Source: Ancylobacter sp. WKF20 (GTDB lineage Bacteria; Pseudomonadota; Alphaproteobacteria; Rhizobiales; Xanthobacteraceae). Taken from it: a DNA stretch of 64,000 nucleotides. The notes under the pieces were generated by a model. The model did no database searches and was not told the origin of the DNA. It saw only the letters and a list, made by a program, of their open reading frames with translations. Of the stretch, positions 16,549-26,756 are shown piece after piece. Location: contig NZ_CP121679.1 of the NCBI RefSeq assembly GCF_029760895.1, positions 3,516,001-3,580,000 of the forward strand, read 5' to 3'. How positions within the stretch are numbered: the stretch's first letter is position 1; every line of letters begins with the position of its first letter. The translations under genes were made by a program, and so were the position numbers.

Positions 16549-16575
16549 ATACGGCCCGCCCGGCGCGACGGATCA
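16549..16575 (-). promoter_or_regulatory. Predicted RpoE (ECF11-type) promoter for the DUF2177 gene
   Basis: On the minus strand TGATC (16575-16571) and CGTAT (16553-16549) are again separated by 17 nt. This is the third identical motif in 2.7 kb, and it faces a gene of the same functional group with its start 30 nt downstream. Confidence 0.7.
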
Positions 16576-16655
16576 ACGCGGGCCCGTGCCAACGGTTGCA
16601 AGCGCGTCAGGAACTATGGGGATGTCGGGGTCGATCACGCGGGATCGGGGAGATT

Positions 16656-16731
<76 letters not shown>

Positions 16732-16841
16732 ACCGGGGGTTGCCGGGCTGCGCGCTGCCGAAACAGGCGCTTGGGTTCTTACCCGGCGGCCGCTCCGGCA
16801 AGTGGCCGGGGCGGGATGGTCGTAAACCACATGGAGGATGA

Positions 16842-19438
<2,597 letters not shown>

Positions 19439-19450
19439 GGGGTTTTGGCG

Positions 19451-19975
19451 ATGGCCGATGAGGGTGAAAAGCGGTTCGATGAGGTGAACAGTCAGGCCAA
19501 TGAGTCCAATCGGGCCGATGCGTCCACCGCGCCGCGCCCGGCCTCGCTCCCCCTGCCCGAGGCGCTGCCGCAGGACCGCCGGGCGCGCGGCGAAATCCTG
19601 CTCGCCGCCATCACCGGGCGTTCGGGCGCGCAGGTGATGGCGAGCCTCGCCGACATCGCGCCCGACTTTGCCGGTTACATTTTCGAGTTCGGCTATGGCG
19701 ACATCTATGCCCGGCCGGGGCTCGATCTGCGCACCCGGCTCATCGCCACCGTCGCCGGCCTGGTCTGCCTCGGCCATGCCGAGCGCGAGCTTGAGGTGCA
19801 TATCGGCTCGGCGCTGAATTGCGGCGCGAGCCGGGAGGAGGTGGTGGAGGCGATCATGCAGATGGCGCTCTATGCCGGCTTTCCGGCGGCGCTGAACGCG
19901 CTGATGGTCGCCAAGCGCGTCTTCGCCGCTCGCGATGCGGACGCGACGCCCGCCGACACCCCGCCCGCGCCCTGA
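19451..19975 (+). CDS. Carboxymuconolactone decarboxylase family protein
   Basis: The 174-aa protein has a low-complexity ~45-residue N-terminal extension, then a CMD domain with the 4-carboxymuconolactone decarboxylase-type block LEVHIGSALNCGASREEVVE and QMALYAGFPAALNAL. There is no CxxC pair, so it is not an AhpD-like peroxidase. The most likely role is a lyase/decarboxylase of the protocatechuate-type family, but no other aromatic-degradation genes are nearby, so the substrate is unknown. The ATG at 19451 is preferred; a TTG two codons upstream is in frame. It lies 12 nt after cmk and 3 nt before cobF, so it may be co-transcribed with aroA-cmk. Confidence 0.85.
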   Translation: MADEGEKRFDEVNSQANESNRADASTAPRPASLPLPEALPQDRRARGEILLAAITGRSGAQVMASLADIAPDFAGYIFEFGYGDIYARPGLDLRTRLIATVAGLVCLGHAERELEVHIGSALNCGASREEVVEAIMQMALYAGFPAALNALMVAKRVFAARDADATPADTPPAP

Positions 19976-19978
19976 GCC

Positions 19979-20776
19979 ATGCGCAGCTTGCTCGTCATCG
20001 GCATCGGCATGGGCGAGGCGGGCCATCTCACCTTCCGCGCCGCGGACGCCATGGCCCGCGCCGACCTGTTCCTGCTGCTCGACAAGGGCGAGGCGGCGCA
20101 GCCTTTAGTGGCCCGCCGGGCGGCGCTGATCGCCCGTTTCGGCAAGCCCGGCCATCGCCTCGTCGAGCTGGCGAGCCCGCGCCGTGTGCGCCCCGTTTTA
20201 CCGGGCGAGGGGGAGAAAGAGGCGGGCCGCGCCGCCTATCAGGCGAGCGTCGCCGCCTGGCATGGCGAGCGCGCGACGCTGTTCGCGGGGCTGATCCGCG
20301 ACATGGGGGCGGAGGAGACGGCGGCGCTGCTCGTCTGGGGCGACCCGATGCTCTACGATTCCACCCTGCGCGTGGCCGAGAGTGCGGCGGCGCTGCTCAC
20401 GGCCGAGGGCCATGAGGGCTTTGCGCTGGAGGTCGAGCCGGGGCTGACGGCGCTGCAACTGCTCTGCGCCGCCCACCGCATCCCGCTCAACGGCATCGGC
20501 GCGCCGGTGCTCGTCACCACCGGGCGGCGCGTGGCGGAGGCGACGCCCGATACCGCCGATTTCGCCGTGCTGCTGGATGACGGCACCGGCCTTGCCGCGC
20601 TTCATGCCCGCGGCTGGGCGGGCACGGTGTTCTGGGCCGCCAATCTCGGCACGGAAGACGAACGCCTGATTGCCGGCCCGCTGCCGGCGGTGGCGGACGC
20701 CATCCGCGCCGCGCGGGCGGAGGTGAAGGCGCGGGCCGGCTGGGTGATGGATGTCTGGCTCGCGCGGGCGGGCTGA
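19979..20776 (+). CDS. cobF: Precorrin-6A synthase (deacetylating)
   Basis: The 265-aa tetrapyrrole methyltransferase-family protein matches CobF of the aerobic cobalamin pathway. CobF methylates C1 of precorrin-5 with loss of acetate. The N-terminal motif VIGIGMGEAGHLTFRAADAM, the central VWGDPMLYDSTLRV and VEPGLTALQLLCAAHRIPLN are characteristic of the family. The start at 19979 lies 3 nt after the CMD stop. This is a lone cob gene; no other cobalamin gene is in the window, so the remaining pathway must be elsewhere. The presence of CobF implies the oxygen-dependent route of B12 synthesis. Confidence 0.9.
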   Translation: MRSLLVIGIGMGEAGHLTFRAADAMARADLFLLLDKGEAAQPLVARRAALIARFGKPGHRLVELASPRRVRPVLPGEGEKEAGRAAYQASVAAWHGERATLFAGLIRDMGAEETAALLVWGDPMLYDSTLRVAESAAALLTAEGHEGFALEVEPGLTALQLLCAAHRIPLNGIGAPVLVTTGRRVAEATPDTADFAVLLDDGTGLAALHARGWAGTVFWAANLGTEDERLIAGPLPAVADAIRAARAEVKARAGWVMDVWLARAG

Positions 20777-20911
20777 CGGGGCTCCGGGACGTCTGGCTGC
20801 GCCTCAGACCTTCGCGCCGGGCGGGTTCGGGCGCAGAATGACGGCGTGAGGCTGGCGCGCTGCCGTTGACGGGCGCCGCGCCTTCCCCGCGCTGCTCAAC
20901 GGAGACGTGCC

Positions 20912-21196
20912 ATGGCCCTTCCCGTCGATCCCGCTTCCCCTGACGCGACGCGGCGCGTGACGCGGCTGGCCGCCTCGCCCGCCCATCCCGCGCAGCCGCC
21001 GGAGCCGGAAGCCTTCACCCACCCGGAGGAACTGCGCGCCAGCGCCGAGATGCGCCTCGGCCCGCTCGTCCTCACCAGCACCGCCCGCGCCACCCCCGCC
21101 GGGCTGGTGGCCGTCGGGGTGATGACGGGGCTCATATTGCTGGGTGTCGCGGCGGTGGTGCGGGCGAGGGGCGGACTAGTTAATGGTCGTTCTTAA
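20912..21196 (+). CDS. Small predicted single-pass membrane protein, C-terminus at island junction
   Basis: The 94-aa product has a Pro/Ala-rich N-terminal half and one hydrophobic helix near residues 64-86 (LVAVGVMTGLILLGVAAVV) followed by RARGG. Its family is not recognised. A GGAGA ribosome site lies 6 nt before the ATG. The last ~6 codons (VNGRS) run into the A+T-rich segment that begins near 21178, and the stop overlaps the 3' end of the gene on the other strand by 21 nt. The C-terminus may therefore have been replaced when that segment was acquired. Confidence 0.6.
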   Translation: MALPVDPASPDATRRVTRLAASPAHPAQPPEPEAFTHPEELRASAEMRLGPLVLTSTARATPAGLVAVGVMTGLILLGVAAVVRARGGLVNGRS

Positions 21197-22444
21197 TGCC
21201 GGAAAATAAACAGAAACTGGCGTTTCCATTTCTGTTGTAGATTCAAGAGCTCGACGTGCATGAGTAGCAACATCGGCTCGGTATATTTCGATGTTGGGGA
21301 CAAACGTATAGATATCAGCATCGTCTATTTCTATCGTTCTCATTTGATTTACGTCGAAAGGTATCTTGTTCGCCTTTCGTATTATTTGAACGATAGGCAT
21401 TCGAGTCGCATGGCGAATTGCAAGTTCGTAAAATACATTTGGATTATGAAATGACAAATCGGCGACGACGAGCCGTGATCGTAATATATATTCCATTATC
21501 TGACGTGTTATCATTCCGGGATCGCCAATCGTATCCGCACGAACAACACGTAGTCCAAGCTGTGTAATAGCTGGTTCAACTATACTTCCAAGGAATAAAT
21601 CTGAGTGCTTTCTTGTGTCGCTGCCCGCCTCTCCTATGGGCGCGATATAGAAACATACGTCGTCAAAATTGACGGTCTCCGAACTCCGGGCAGGCAATGA
21701 CGCCGGACCAATCGCTGGGGGAGGGTTATTCACGTCAGCATGTGATTTGTGCACCAACGGCGTCGCGGGCAAACTATCTAGAAGATGGTCGATTGTTAAA
21801 ATTCGCTCTGCGCCAGACAGTACTTGCAGTAAGCCGACAGTCCGAAGATTTACGATGAATATATCGATCGCTTCGTCACTCAACTCTTCTGGAACGCCGA
21901 TTTCACAAATGGCATCCGTCAGAGCTGATTTTGCCGGCATTCGATTACCGACAAAGCGGTTATAAATAATTTTGAATGGCTCAATATTTTCAATTCCCAG
22001 AGAAATTTTTGCTTTTGCGCGCTCTCGCTCGTTAGCATTATCGCCTACAATGATAAGAGCGGAAGATGTTAATTCAATTTGCTCAGAAGCAAAACTGGAT
22101 TTAACTAGTCCATACTTAAATGCGTTTGTGATGCTATCTCGGCTGGCGCTGCTTTCTGGTGATTTTCCGATATGATTGTAGTAAGAAAGCTTTCTTACCG
22201 GAGCACCGGCACCAAAATCATACACGCTGCGTGCAAACATGATTGCATCGTCAAAAGTCGATGGAGGATAGGTCCGGTTAGATTTTCGACGACGCTTTTT
22301 TGGCGATGATGCCTCTGGATCTATTATGGACTCGCCGAAGGCGGATGAAGCGGATGGATCTGCCGCTGTTCCTGCGTCGGAAGTCGCCGCGCCTGCAGAG
22401 TTCGACGGAACGGATCCGCTTTCCGACTCTGGTTCGTCCATCAT
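21176..22444 (-). CDS. Putative single-gene defence effector with nucleoside-deoxyribosyltransferase/TIR-like C-terminal domain
   Basis: The 422-aa protein has three parts. Residues 1-57 are acidic and Ser/Ala-rich, ending in a basic cluster (KKRRRK, 49-54). Residues ~60-240 form a helical, possibly winged-helix region (YPPSTFDDAIMFARSVY; SYYNHIGKSPESSASRDSI). Residues ~262-400 form an alpha/beta domain with FYIAPIGEAGSDTRKHSD, RADTIGDPG and VVADLSFHNPNVFYELAIRH. The last two motifs resemble nucleoside 2-deoxyribosyltransferase/TIR-like folds, in which an Asp and a Glu help cleave nucleotides. Relatives occur in anti-phage gene neighbourhoods, so defence by NAD or nucleotide depletion is an inference. 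The gene is far richer in A+T than its neighbours and stands alone, which implies transfer. The start at 22444 is probable; a second Met follows directly. Confidence 0.7.
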   Translation of the reverse strand: MMDEPESESGSVPSNSAGAATSDAGTAADPSASSAFGESIIDPEASSPKKRRRKSNRTYPPSTFDDAIMFARSVYDFGAGAPVRKLSYYNHIGKSPESSASRDSITNAFKYGLVKSSFASEQIELTSSALIIVGDNANERERAKAKISLGIENIEPFKIIYNRFVGNRMPAKSALTDAICEIGVPEELSDEAIDIFIVNLRTVGLLQVLSGAERILTIDHLLDSLPATPLVHKSHADVNNPPPAIGPASLPARSSETVNFDDVCFYIAPIGEAGSDTRKHSDLFLGSIVEPAITQLGLRVVRADTIGDPGMITRQIMEYILRSRLVVADLSFHNPNVFYELAIRHATRMPIVQIIRKANKIPFDVNQMRTIEIDDADIYTFVPNIEIYRADVATHARRALESTTEMETPVSVYFPALRTTIN

Positions 22445-22586
22445 ATACCCCCGTGCTCAGTAATGATCGTATCCAAGGGGAATGATTCATTCGATTTTAC
22501 CATTCGATCAAGGGGCAGTTACGAAGCGCGGTGCCCTCCCCACAGTCTTTGATAGCAGAACCAATGTTGTAGCTCACGCCCCTCCC

Positions 22587-24263
22587 TCACTCCGCCGCGA
22601 AGGGGATCACCTTGCACGGCTCGCCGAACTGGGCGCGGTTGGCGCGGCAGAAGGCGCGGAAGTCGGGGGCGGGCATGGCGCGGGCGAACAGCCAGCCTTG
22701 CGCCATCTCGACGCCGCGCTCGCGCAGGAAGGCGGCCTGCTCGGGCCGCTCCACCCCTTCGGCGACCACGGTGAGGTGCAGCTCGCGCGCCATGGCGAGG
22801 ATGTGCTCGGTGACATGGCAGGTCGGCGCCTGGGTGCCGAGCGAATCGACGAAGCTCTTGTCGATCTTGAGCGCATCGACCGGCAGGCGCTGGAGATATC
22901 TCAGGCCCGAATAGCCGGTGCCGAAATCGTCGATGGCGACGAGATGGCCGCGCCGGCGCGCCTCCACCAGCGTCGCATGGGTGCCGTCAATATCGACGAA
23001 GCCGCGCTCGGTCGCCTCCAGCCAGATCTGCCGGGGCGCGATGCCGGTGCCCGCCAGCTGGCGCGCCAGCACGCCGAGCACACGGCCGGAGGACAGGTCG
23101 TCGGCGCAGATATTGATGGCGACATGCAGGAACGGGTCGGCGCGCAGCACGGGGCCGAGATCGGCGATGATGGCGGCGATCATCTGGTCGGTGATCGGCA
23201 GGATCAGCCCGGTCTCCTCGGCGAGCGGGATGAACAGGTCCGGCCGCTCCAGCTCGCCATCCGGCCGGCGCCAGCGCACCAGCGCCTCCGCCCCGAGGCA
23301 GCGCCCGGTCGAAAGCTCCATGATCGGCTGATAATGGGCGATGAACTCGCGGTGCCGCACGGCGGCCGCCAGTTCCCCGCGCGGCGAGAGCCGCTGGCGC
23401 AGCGCCCAGACCGAGGCGGCGCCGAACAGCAGTGCCAGCACCAAAGCGAGCGGCAGCAGAAGCGCGCGTTGCGCCTCGAGATGCGCGAGGAAGCCGAGCG
23501 GCGGGGCGTGGGCGATGACGACCCAGTTCGGCGAGAGAGCGACGGCGTGCAGCCCATCCGTGTCGAGCGGCGCGGGCGGGTCCATCTGCCGGCCGATCGG
23601 GCCGATGCCGGACGTGCCATGCGCCGTGACGAGGCGCAGCCCTGAGGCCGTGCTCAGCTCGATCACGTCGTTGCCATTGTCCACCGGCCCGACGAAGCGC
23701 CGCTGATCGACCAGCGCGTGATGCCCGCCCAGCCGCATGATCAGCGTCGGCCGCCCGCCGGATTCGCCGAGCACCCAGTTGATGGAAAGGCCAGTGCCGT
23801 CCGGCGCCGTGGTGTCGATGGCGGCGAGCGGCTGCCGCTTCATGACGAGGCCGAACGCGTTGCATTCGACGATCTCGCCCGCGCCATAGGCGAGGTTGTC
23901 GACCGCCAGCGATGTTCGGGTGATCTCGCGCAGACGCTCGATATGGGCGGGCGAGCAGGGGCTGAAATCGGTGCGGTCGATCGTCCGCAGCGCCGCGGCC
24001 GCCTCGGCATAGACCGCCTCGGCATGGGCGAGGGCATGGGCCGCGCGCGTGTCCAGGCCCGCCTGCCGGCTCTCCACCGCGAGGCGCCAGGAGGCCATCA
24101 GCGTCGCGGCCAGCGGCACCGCCGTGCCGATGCCGACGACGGCGACCGCGAGCATCAGGCTGCGCCAGCGCTTCACCCGTTTTCTCCACACGGCCTTTCG
24201 CCCCCGGGACAGAGCCCGGCGTCGCTGAAGGTCGTTCTCTCGGCCCTCTGCGGAACGCGTCAC
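22587..24263 (-). CDS. CSS-motif EAL domain cyclic-di-GMP phosphodiesterase (PdeC-like)
   Basis: The 558-aa membrane protein has a basic N-terminus, a first transmembrane helix near residues 36-57, and a ~190-residue periplasmic domain. That domain carries the CSS-type motif SPCSPAHIERLR near residue 102 and a second Cys (ECNAFG) near residue 131. A second helix lies near 270-290, followed by a cytoplasmic EAL domain (EAL near 325). All usual catalytic elements are present: EALVRW, INICAD, LEATERG, DDFGTGYS, LKIDKSF, VAEGVE and AQGW. It should hydrolyse c-di-GMP, with activity tuned by the redox state of the periplasmic cysteines as in PdeC-type enzymes. The GTG at 24263 is used; a GTG at 24190 is an alternative. 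The gene is divergent from rpsA. Confidence 0.9.
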   Translation of the reverse strand: MTRSAEGRENDLQRRRALSRGRKAVWRKRVKRWRSLMLAVAVVGIGTAVPLAATLMASWRLAVESRQAGLDTRAAHALAHAEAVYAEAAAALRTIDRTDFSPCSPAHIERLREITRTSLAVDNLAYGAGEIVECNAFGLVMKRQPLAAIDTTAPDGTGLSINWVLGESGGRPTLIMRLGGHHALVDQRRFVGPVDNGNDVIELSTASGLRLVTAHGTSGIGPIGRQMDPPAPLDTDGLHAVALSPNWVVIAHAPPLGFLAHLEAQRALLLPLALVLALLFGAASVWALRQRLSPRGELAAAVRHREFIAHYQPIMELSTGRCLGAEALVRWRRPDGELERPDLFIPLAEETGLILPITDQMIAAIIADLGPVLRADPFLHVAINICADDLSSGRVLGVLARQLAGTGIAPRQIWLEATERGFVDIDGTHATLVEARRRGHLVAIDDFGTGYSGLRYLQRLPVDALKIDKSFVDSLGTQAPTCHVTEHILAMARELHLTVVAEGVERPEQAAFLRERGVEMAQGWLFARAMPAPDFRAFCRANRAQFGEPCKVIPFAAE

Positions 24264-24938
24264 CTCAGCAATCCAACCCTAACGTACCACATGGCGTGCC
24301 CCACGGCGCGGCCGGCCCTGTCCTGGAACCGGCGCGGCGACCTTAAAGGGCGCAAGCTGGCGTCAGGCTGGTGCCACGGCCCGGCTGCCGATCCCATCGC
24401 GCGCGCTTAGGTCGTGCGACACGGTGGAAGTGGTAAGGCGTTCCGGTCGGGCGGCCAAGCGGACAAGTACGCATGACGTTGCGCCAGCTCGGGCGCGAAC
24501 CGCCGCGCCGGGTGACGCGCGCGCCGCCGCGCCGGCGCTGGCCCGATCACCGCGCTGTGCCTTGCGCCGGGCCGGTTCCTGCGCTATTGCAACGCCCGTC
24601 CGGGCGCCCCAACTATGGGCGATCGCGGGCGGGCCGGGAGCGCGGGATGCGCGTCTCCCGCAAGCTGGAGGCGAGCCCGCTCCCGACGCGCATCGCGCCC
24701 GCCGCCGATCGGACGATGTTCACGTCGCCGCGGCCGGCCAGAGATAACGATGTTTCACGGTCCCGGCGGCCCGCTCATCCCGAGCGATGCCGGGCCGTTG
24801 TCACCGCCTGCGTTTCGACCACCACGGCCATTGCGCCGGGCCCCGTGCGGGGTTGCTCCGGGAACTGCCAGGTCCCGAAGCCCGCGGTGGGCGAAACGAT
24901 CCCAACCCCGTCCGGCGCATTGGCAACATGGAGTCTTG
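24264..24938. other. Long non-coding upstream region of rpsA
   Basis: 675 bp between the divergent EAL gene and rpsA hold no supported gene. The rpsA frame stays open upstream but its translation is Arg/Ala/Pro-rich with no family similarity, so it is treated as noise. A small CCCCG-TG-CGGGG palindrome lies near 24839. The rpsA Shine-Dalgarno GGAG (24930-24933) is the only clear signal. The region probably contains the rpsA promoter and an mRNA leader, and S1 is known to autoregulate through its leader in other bacteria. Confidence 0.5.
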
Positions 24939-26645
24939 ATGTCCGCTACTCAAACCCTCAGCGCCGCGCGCGACGATTTCGCCGCGATGCTCGAAGAGAG
25001 CTTCAACCACACCGAGCCGGCCGAAGGCGCGGTGGTCAAGGGCATTGTCGTCGCGATCGAGAAGGATCTCGCGATCATCGACATCGGCCTGAAGACCGAA
25101 GGCCGCGTGGCGCTGCGCGAATTCGCCGGCCCGGGCCGTGACCAGCAGATCAAGGTCGGCGACGAGGTCGAGGTCTATCTCGAGCGCGTCGAGAACGCGC
25201 TGGGCGAAGCCGTCCTGTCGCGCGACAAGGCCCGCCGCGAAGAGAGCTGGGTCCGCCTCGAAAAGGCGTTCAACGCCCAGGAGAAGGTCACGGGCGTGAT
25301 CTTCAACCAGGTGAAGGGCGGCTTCACCGTCGATCTCGACGGCGCCGTGGCCTTCCTGCCGCGCTCGCAGGTGGACATCCGTCCGATCCGCGACGTCGGC
25401 CCGCTGATGCACAACCCGCAGCCCTTCCAGATCCTCAAGATGGATCGTCGCCGCGGCAACATCGTCGTCTCGCGCCGCACGGTTCTCGAAGAGACCCGCG
25501 CCGAGCAGCGTCACGAGCTGGTGCAGAACCTCGAAGAGGGTCAGGTCATCGACGGCGTGGTCAAGAACATCACCGATTACGGTGCGTTCGTGGACCTCGG
25601 CGGCATTGACGGCCTGCTGCATGTCACCGACATCGCCTGGCGCCGCGTGAACCACCCGACCGAAGTGCTGAACATCGGCCAGACGGTCAAGGTGAAGATC
25701 ATCAAGATCAACCACGAGACGCACCGCATCTCGCTGGGCATGAAGCAGCTCCTCGGCGATCCGTGGGAGGGCATCGAGGCCAAGTACCCGGTGCAGGCCC
25801 GCTTCAAGGGTCGCGTCACCAACATCACCGACTACGGCGCGTTCGTCGAGCTGGAGCCGGGGATCGAGGGCCTCATCCACGTTTCCGAGATGAGCTGGAC
25901 CAAGAAGAACGTCCACCCCGGCAAGATCGTCGCCACCTCTCAGGAAGTGGAAGTCGCGATCCTCGAGGTCGATCCGGTCAAGCGCCGCATCTCGCTCGGT
26001 CTCAAGCAGACCCTGCAGAACCCGTGGGATGCCTTCGCCGAGAAGTATCCGGCGGGCGCCACCGTCGAGGGCGAGGTCAAGAACAAGACCGAGTTCGGCC
26101 TGTTCCTGGGTCTCGACGGCGACGTGGACGGCATGGTCCACCTCTCCGACCTCGACTGGAACCGTCCGGGCGAGCAGGTCATCGACGAGTTCAAGAAGGG
26201 CGACGTGATCAAGGCGGTCGTTCTCGACGTGGATGTCGAGAAGGAGCGCATCTCGCTCGGCGTGAAGCAGCTCGCCGGCGACCCCTTCCAGGACGCGGGC
26301 GAACTCCGCAAGGGCGCCATCGTCACCTGCGAAGTCATCGATGTGAAGGATGGCGGCGTCGACGTGAAGATCGCCGGCACCGACATGACCACCTTCGTGA
26401 AGCGCTCGGAACTGGCCCGCGACCGCGGCGACCAGCGTCCGGACCGTTTCGCCGTGGGCGAGAAGTTCGACGCCCGCGTCATCCTGTTCGACCGCAAGGC
26501 GCGCAAGGTGCAGGTCTCCATCAAGGCGCTTGAAATCGCCGAGGAGAAGGAAGCCGTGGCGCAGTTCGGCTCGCAGGACTCGGGCGCTTCGCTCGGCGAC
26601 ATCCTGGGCGCCGCGCTCAAGAAGGCCTCCGAGAAGGCCGACTGA
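24939..26645 (+). CDS. rpsA: 30S ribosomal protein S1
   Basis: The 568-aa protein has six S1 RNA-binding repeats, the number found in full-length proteobacterial S1. The repeats start near residue 28 (EGAVVKGIVVAIEKDLAIID), and repeats 3 and 4 share the ITDYGAFVDLGGIDGLLHVTD and ITDYGAFVELEPGIEGLIHVSE blocks. S1 binds mRNA to the 30S subunit for initiation. The ATG at 24939 has GGAG 6 nt upstream and gives the family length. Codon use is strongly biased, as expected for a highly expressed gene. Its usual neighbour cmk is 5.5 kb away, and the usual downstream ihfB/sppA are absent. A strong terminator follows. Confidence 0.97.
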   Translation: MSATQTLSAARDDFAAMLEESFNHTEPAEGAVVKGIVVAIEKDLAIIDIGLKTEGRVALREFAGPGRDQQIKVGDEVEVYLERVENALGEAVLSRDKARREESWVRLEKAFNAQEKVTGVIFNQVKGGFTVDLDGAVAFLPRSQVDIRPIRDVGPLMHNPQPFQILKMDRRRGNIVVSRRTVLEETRAEQRHELVQNLEEGQVIDGVVKNITDYGAFVDLGGIDGLLHVTDIAWRRVNHPTEVLNIGQTVKVKIIKINHETHRISLGMKQLLGDPWEGIEAKYPVQARFKGRVTNITDYGAFVELEPGIEGLIHVSEMSWTKKNVHPGKIVATSQEVEVAILEVDPVKRRISLGLKQTLQNPWDAFAEKYPAGATVEGEVKNKTEFGLFLGLDGDVDGMVHLSDLDWNRPGEQVIDEFKKGDVIKAVVLDVDVEKERISLGVKQLAGDPFQDAGELRKGAIVTCEVIDVKDGGVDVKIAGTDMTTFVKRSELARDRGDQRPDRFAVGEKFDARVILFDRKARKVQVSIKALEIAEEKEAVAQFGSQDSGASLGDILGAALKKASEKAD

Positions 26646-26670
26646 TCGAGCCATCACGCTCTGACGACGG

Positions 26671-26706
26671 AAACGGCCGGTGCCTCGCACCGGCCGTTTT
26701 CATTTT
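26671..26706 (+). terminator. Intrinsic terminator after rpsA
   Basis: AAACGGCCGGTGC and GCACCGGCCGTTT form a perfect 13-bp stem with a 3-nt loop (CTC), followed by TTTTCATTTT. It lies 25 nt after the rpsA stop. Confidence 0.92.
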
Positions 26707-26756
26707 GGGCCTGCGAGCGCTTCCAGGAAGAGCGCAGGACGCCTGCGGGAAGACGT

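Noticed and set aside
24615..24938. 108-codon N-terminal extension of rpsA
   Set aside because: The extension is Arg/Pro-rich without homology; the GGAG-supported ATG at 24939 gives the normal S1 length.
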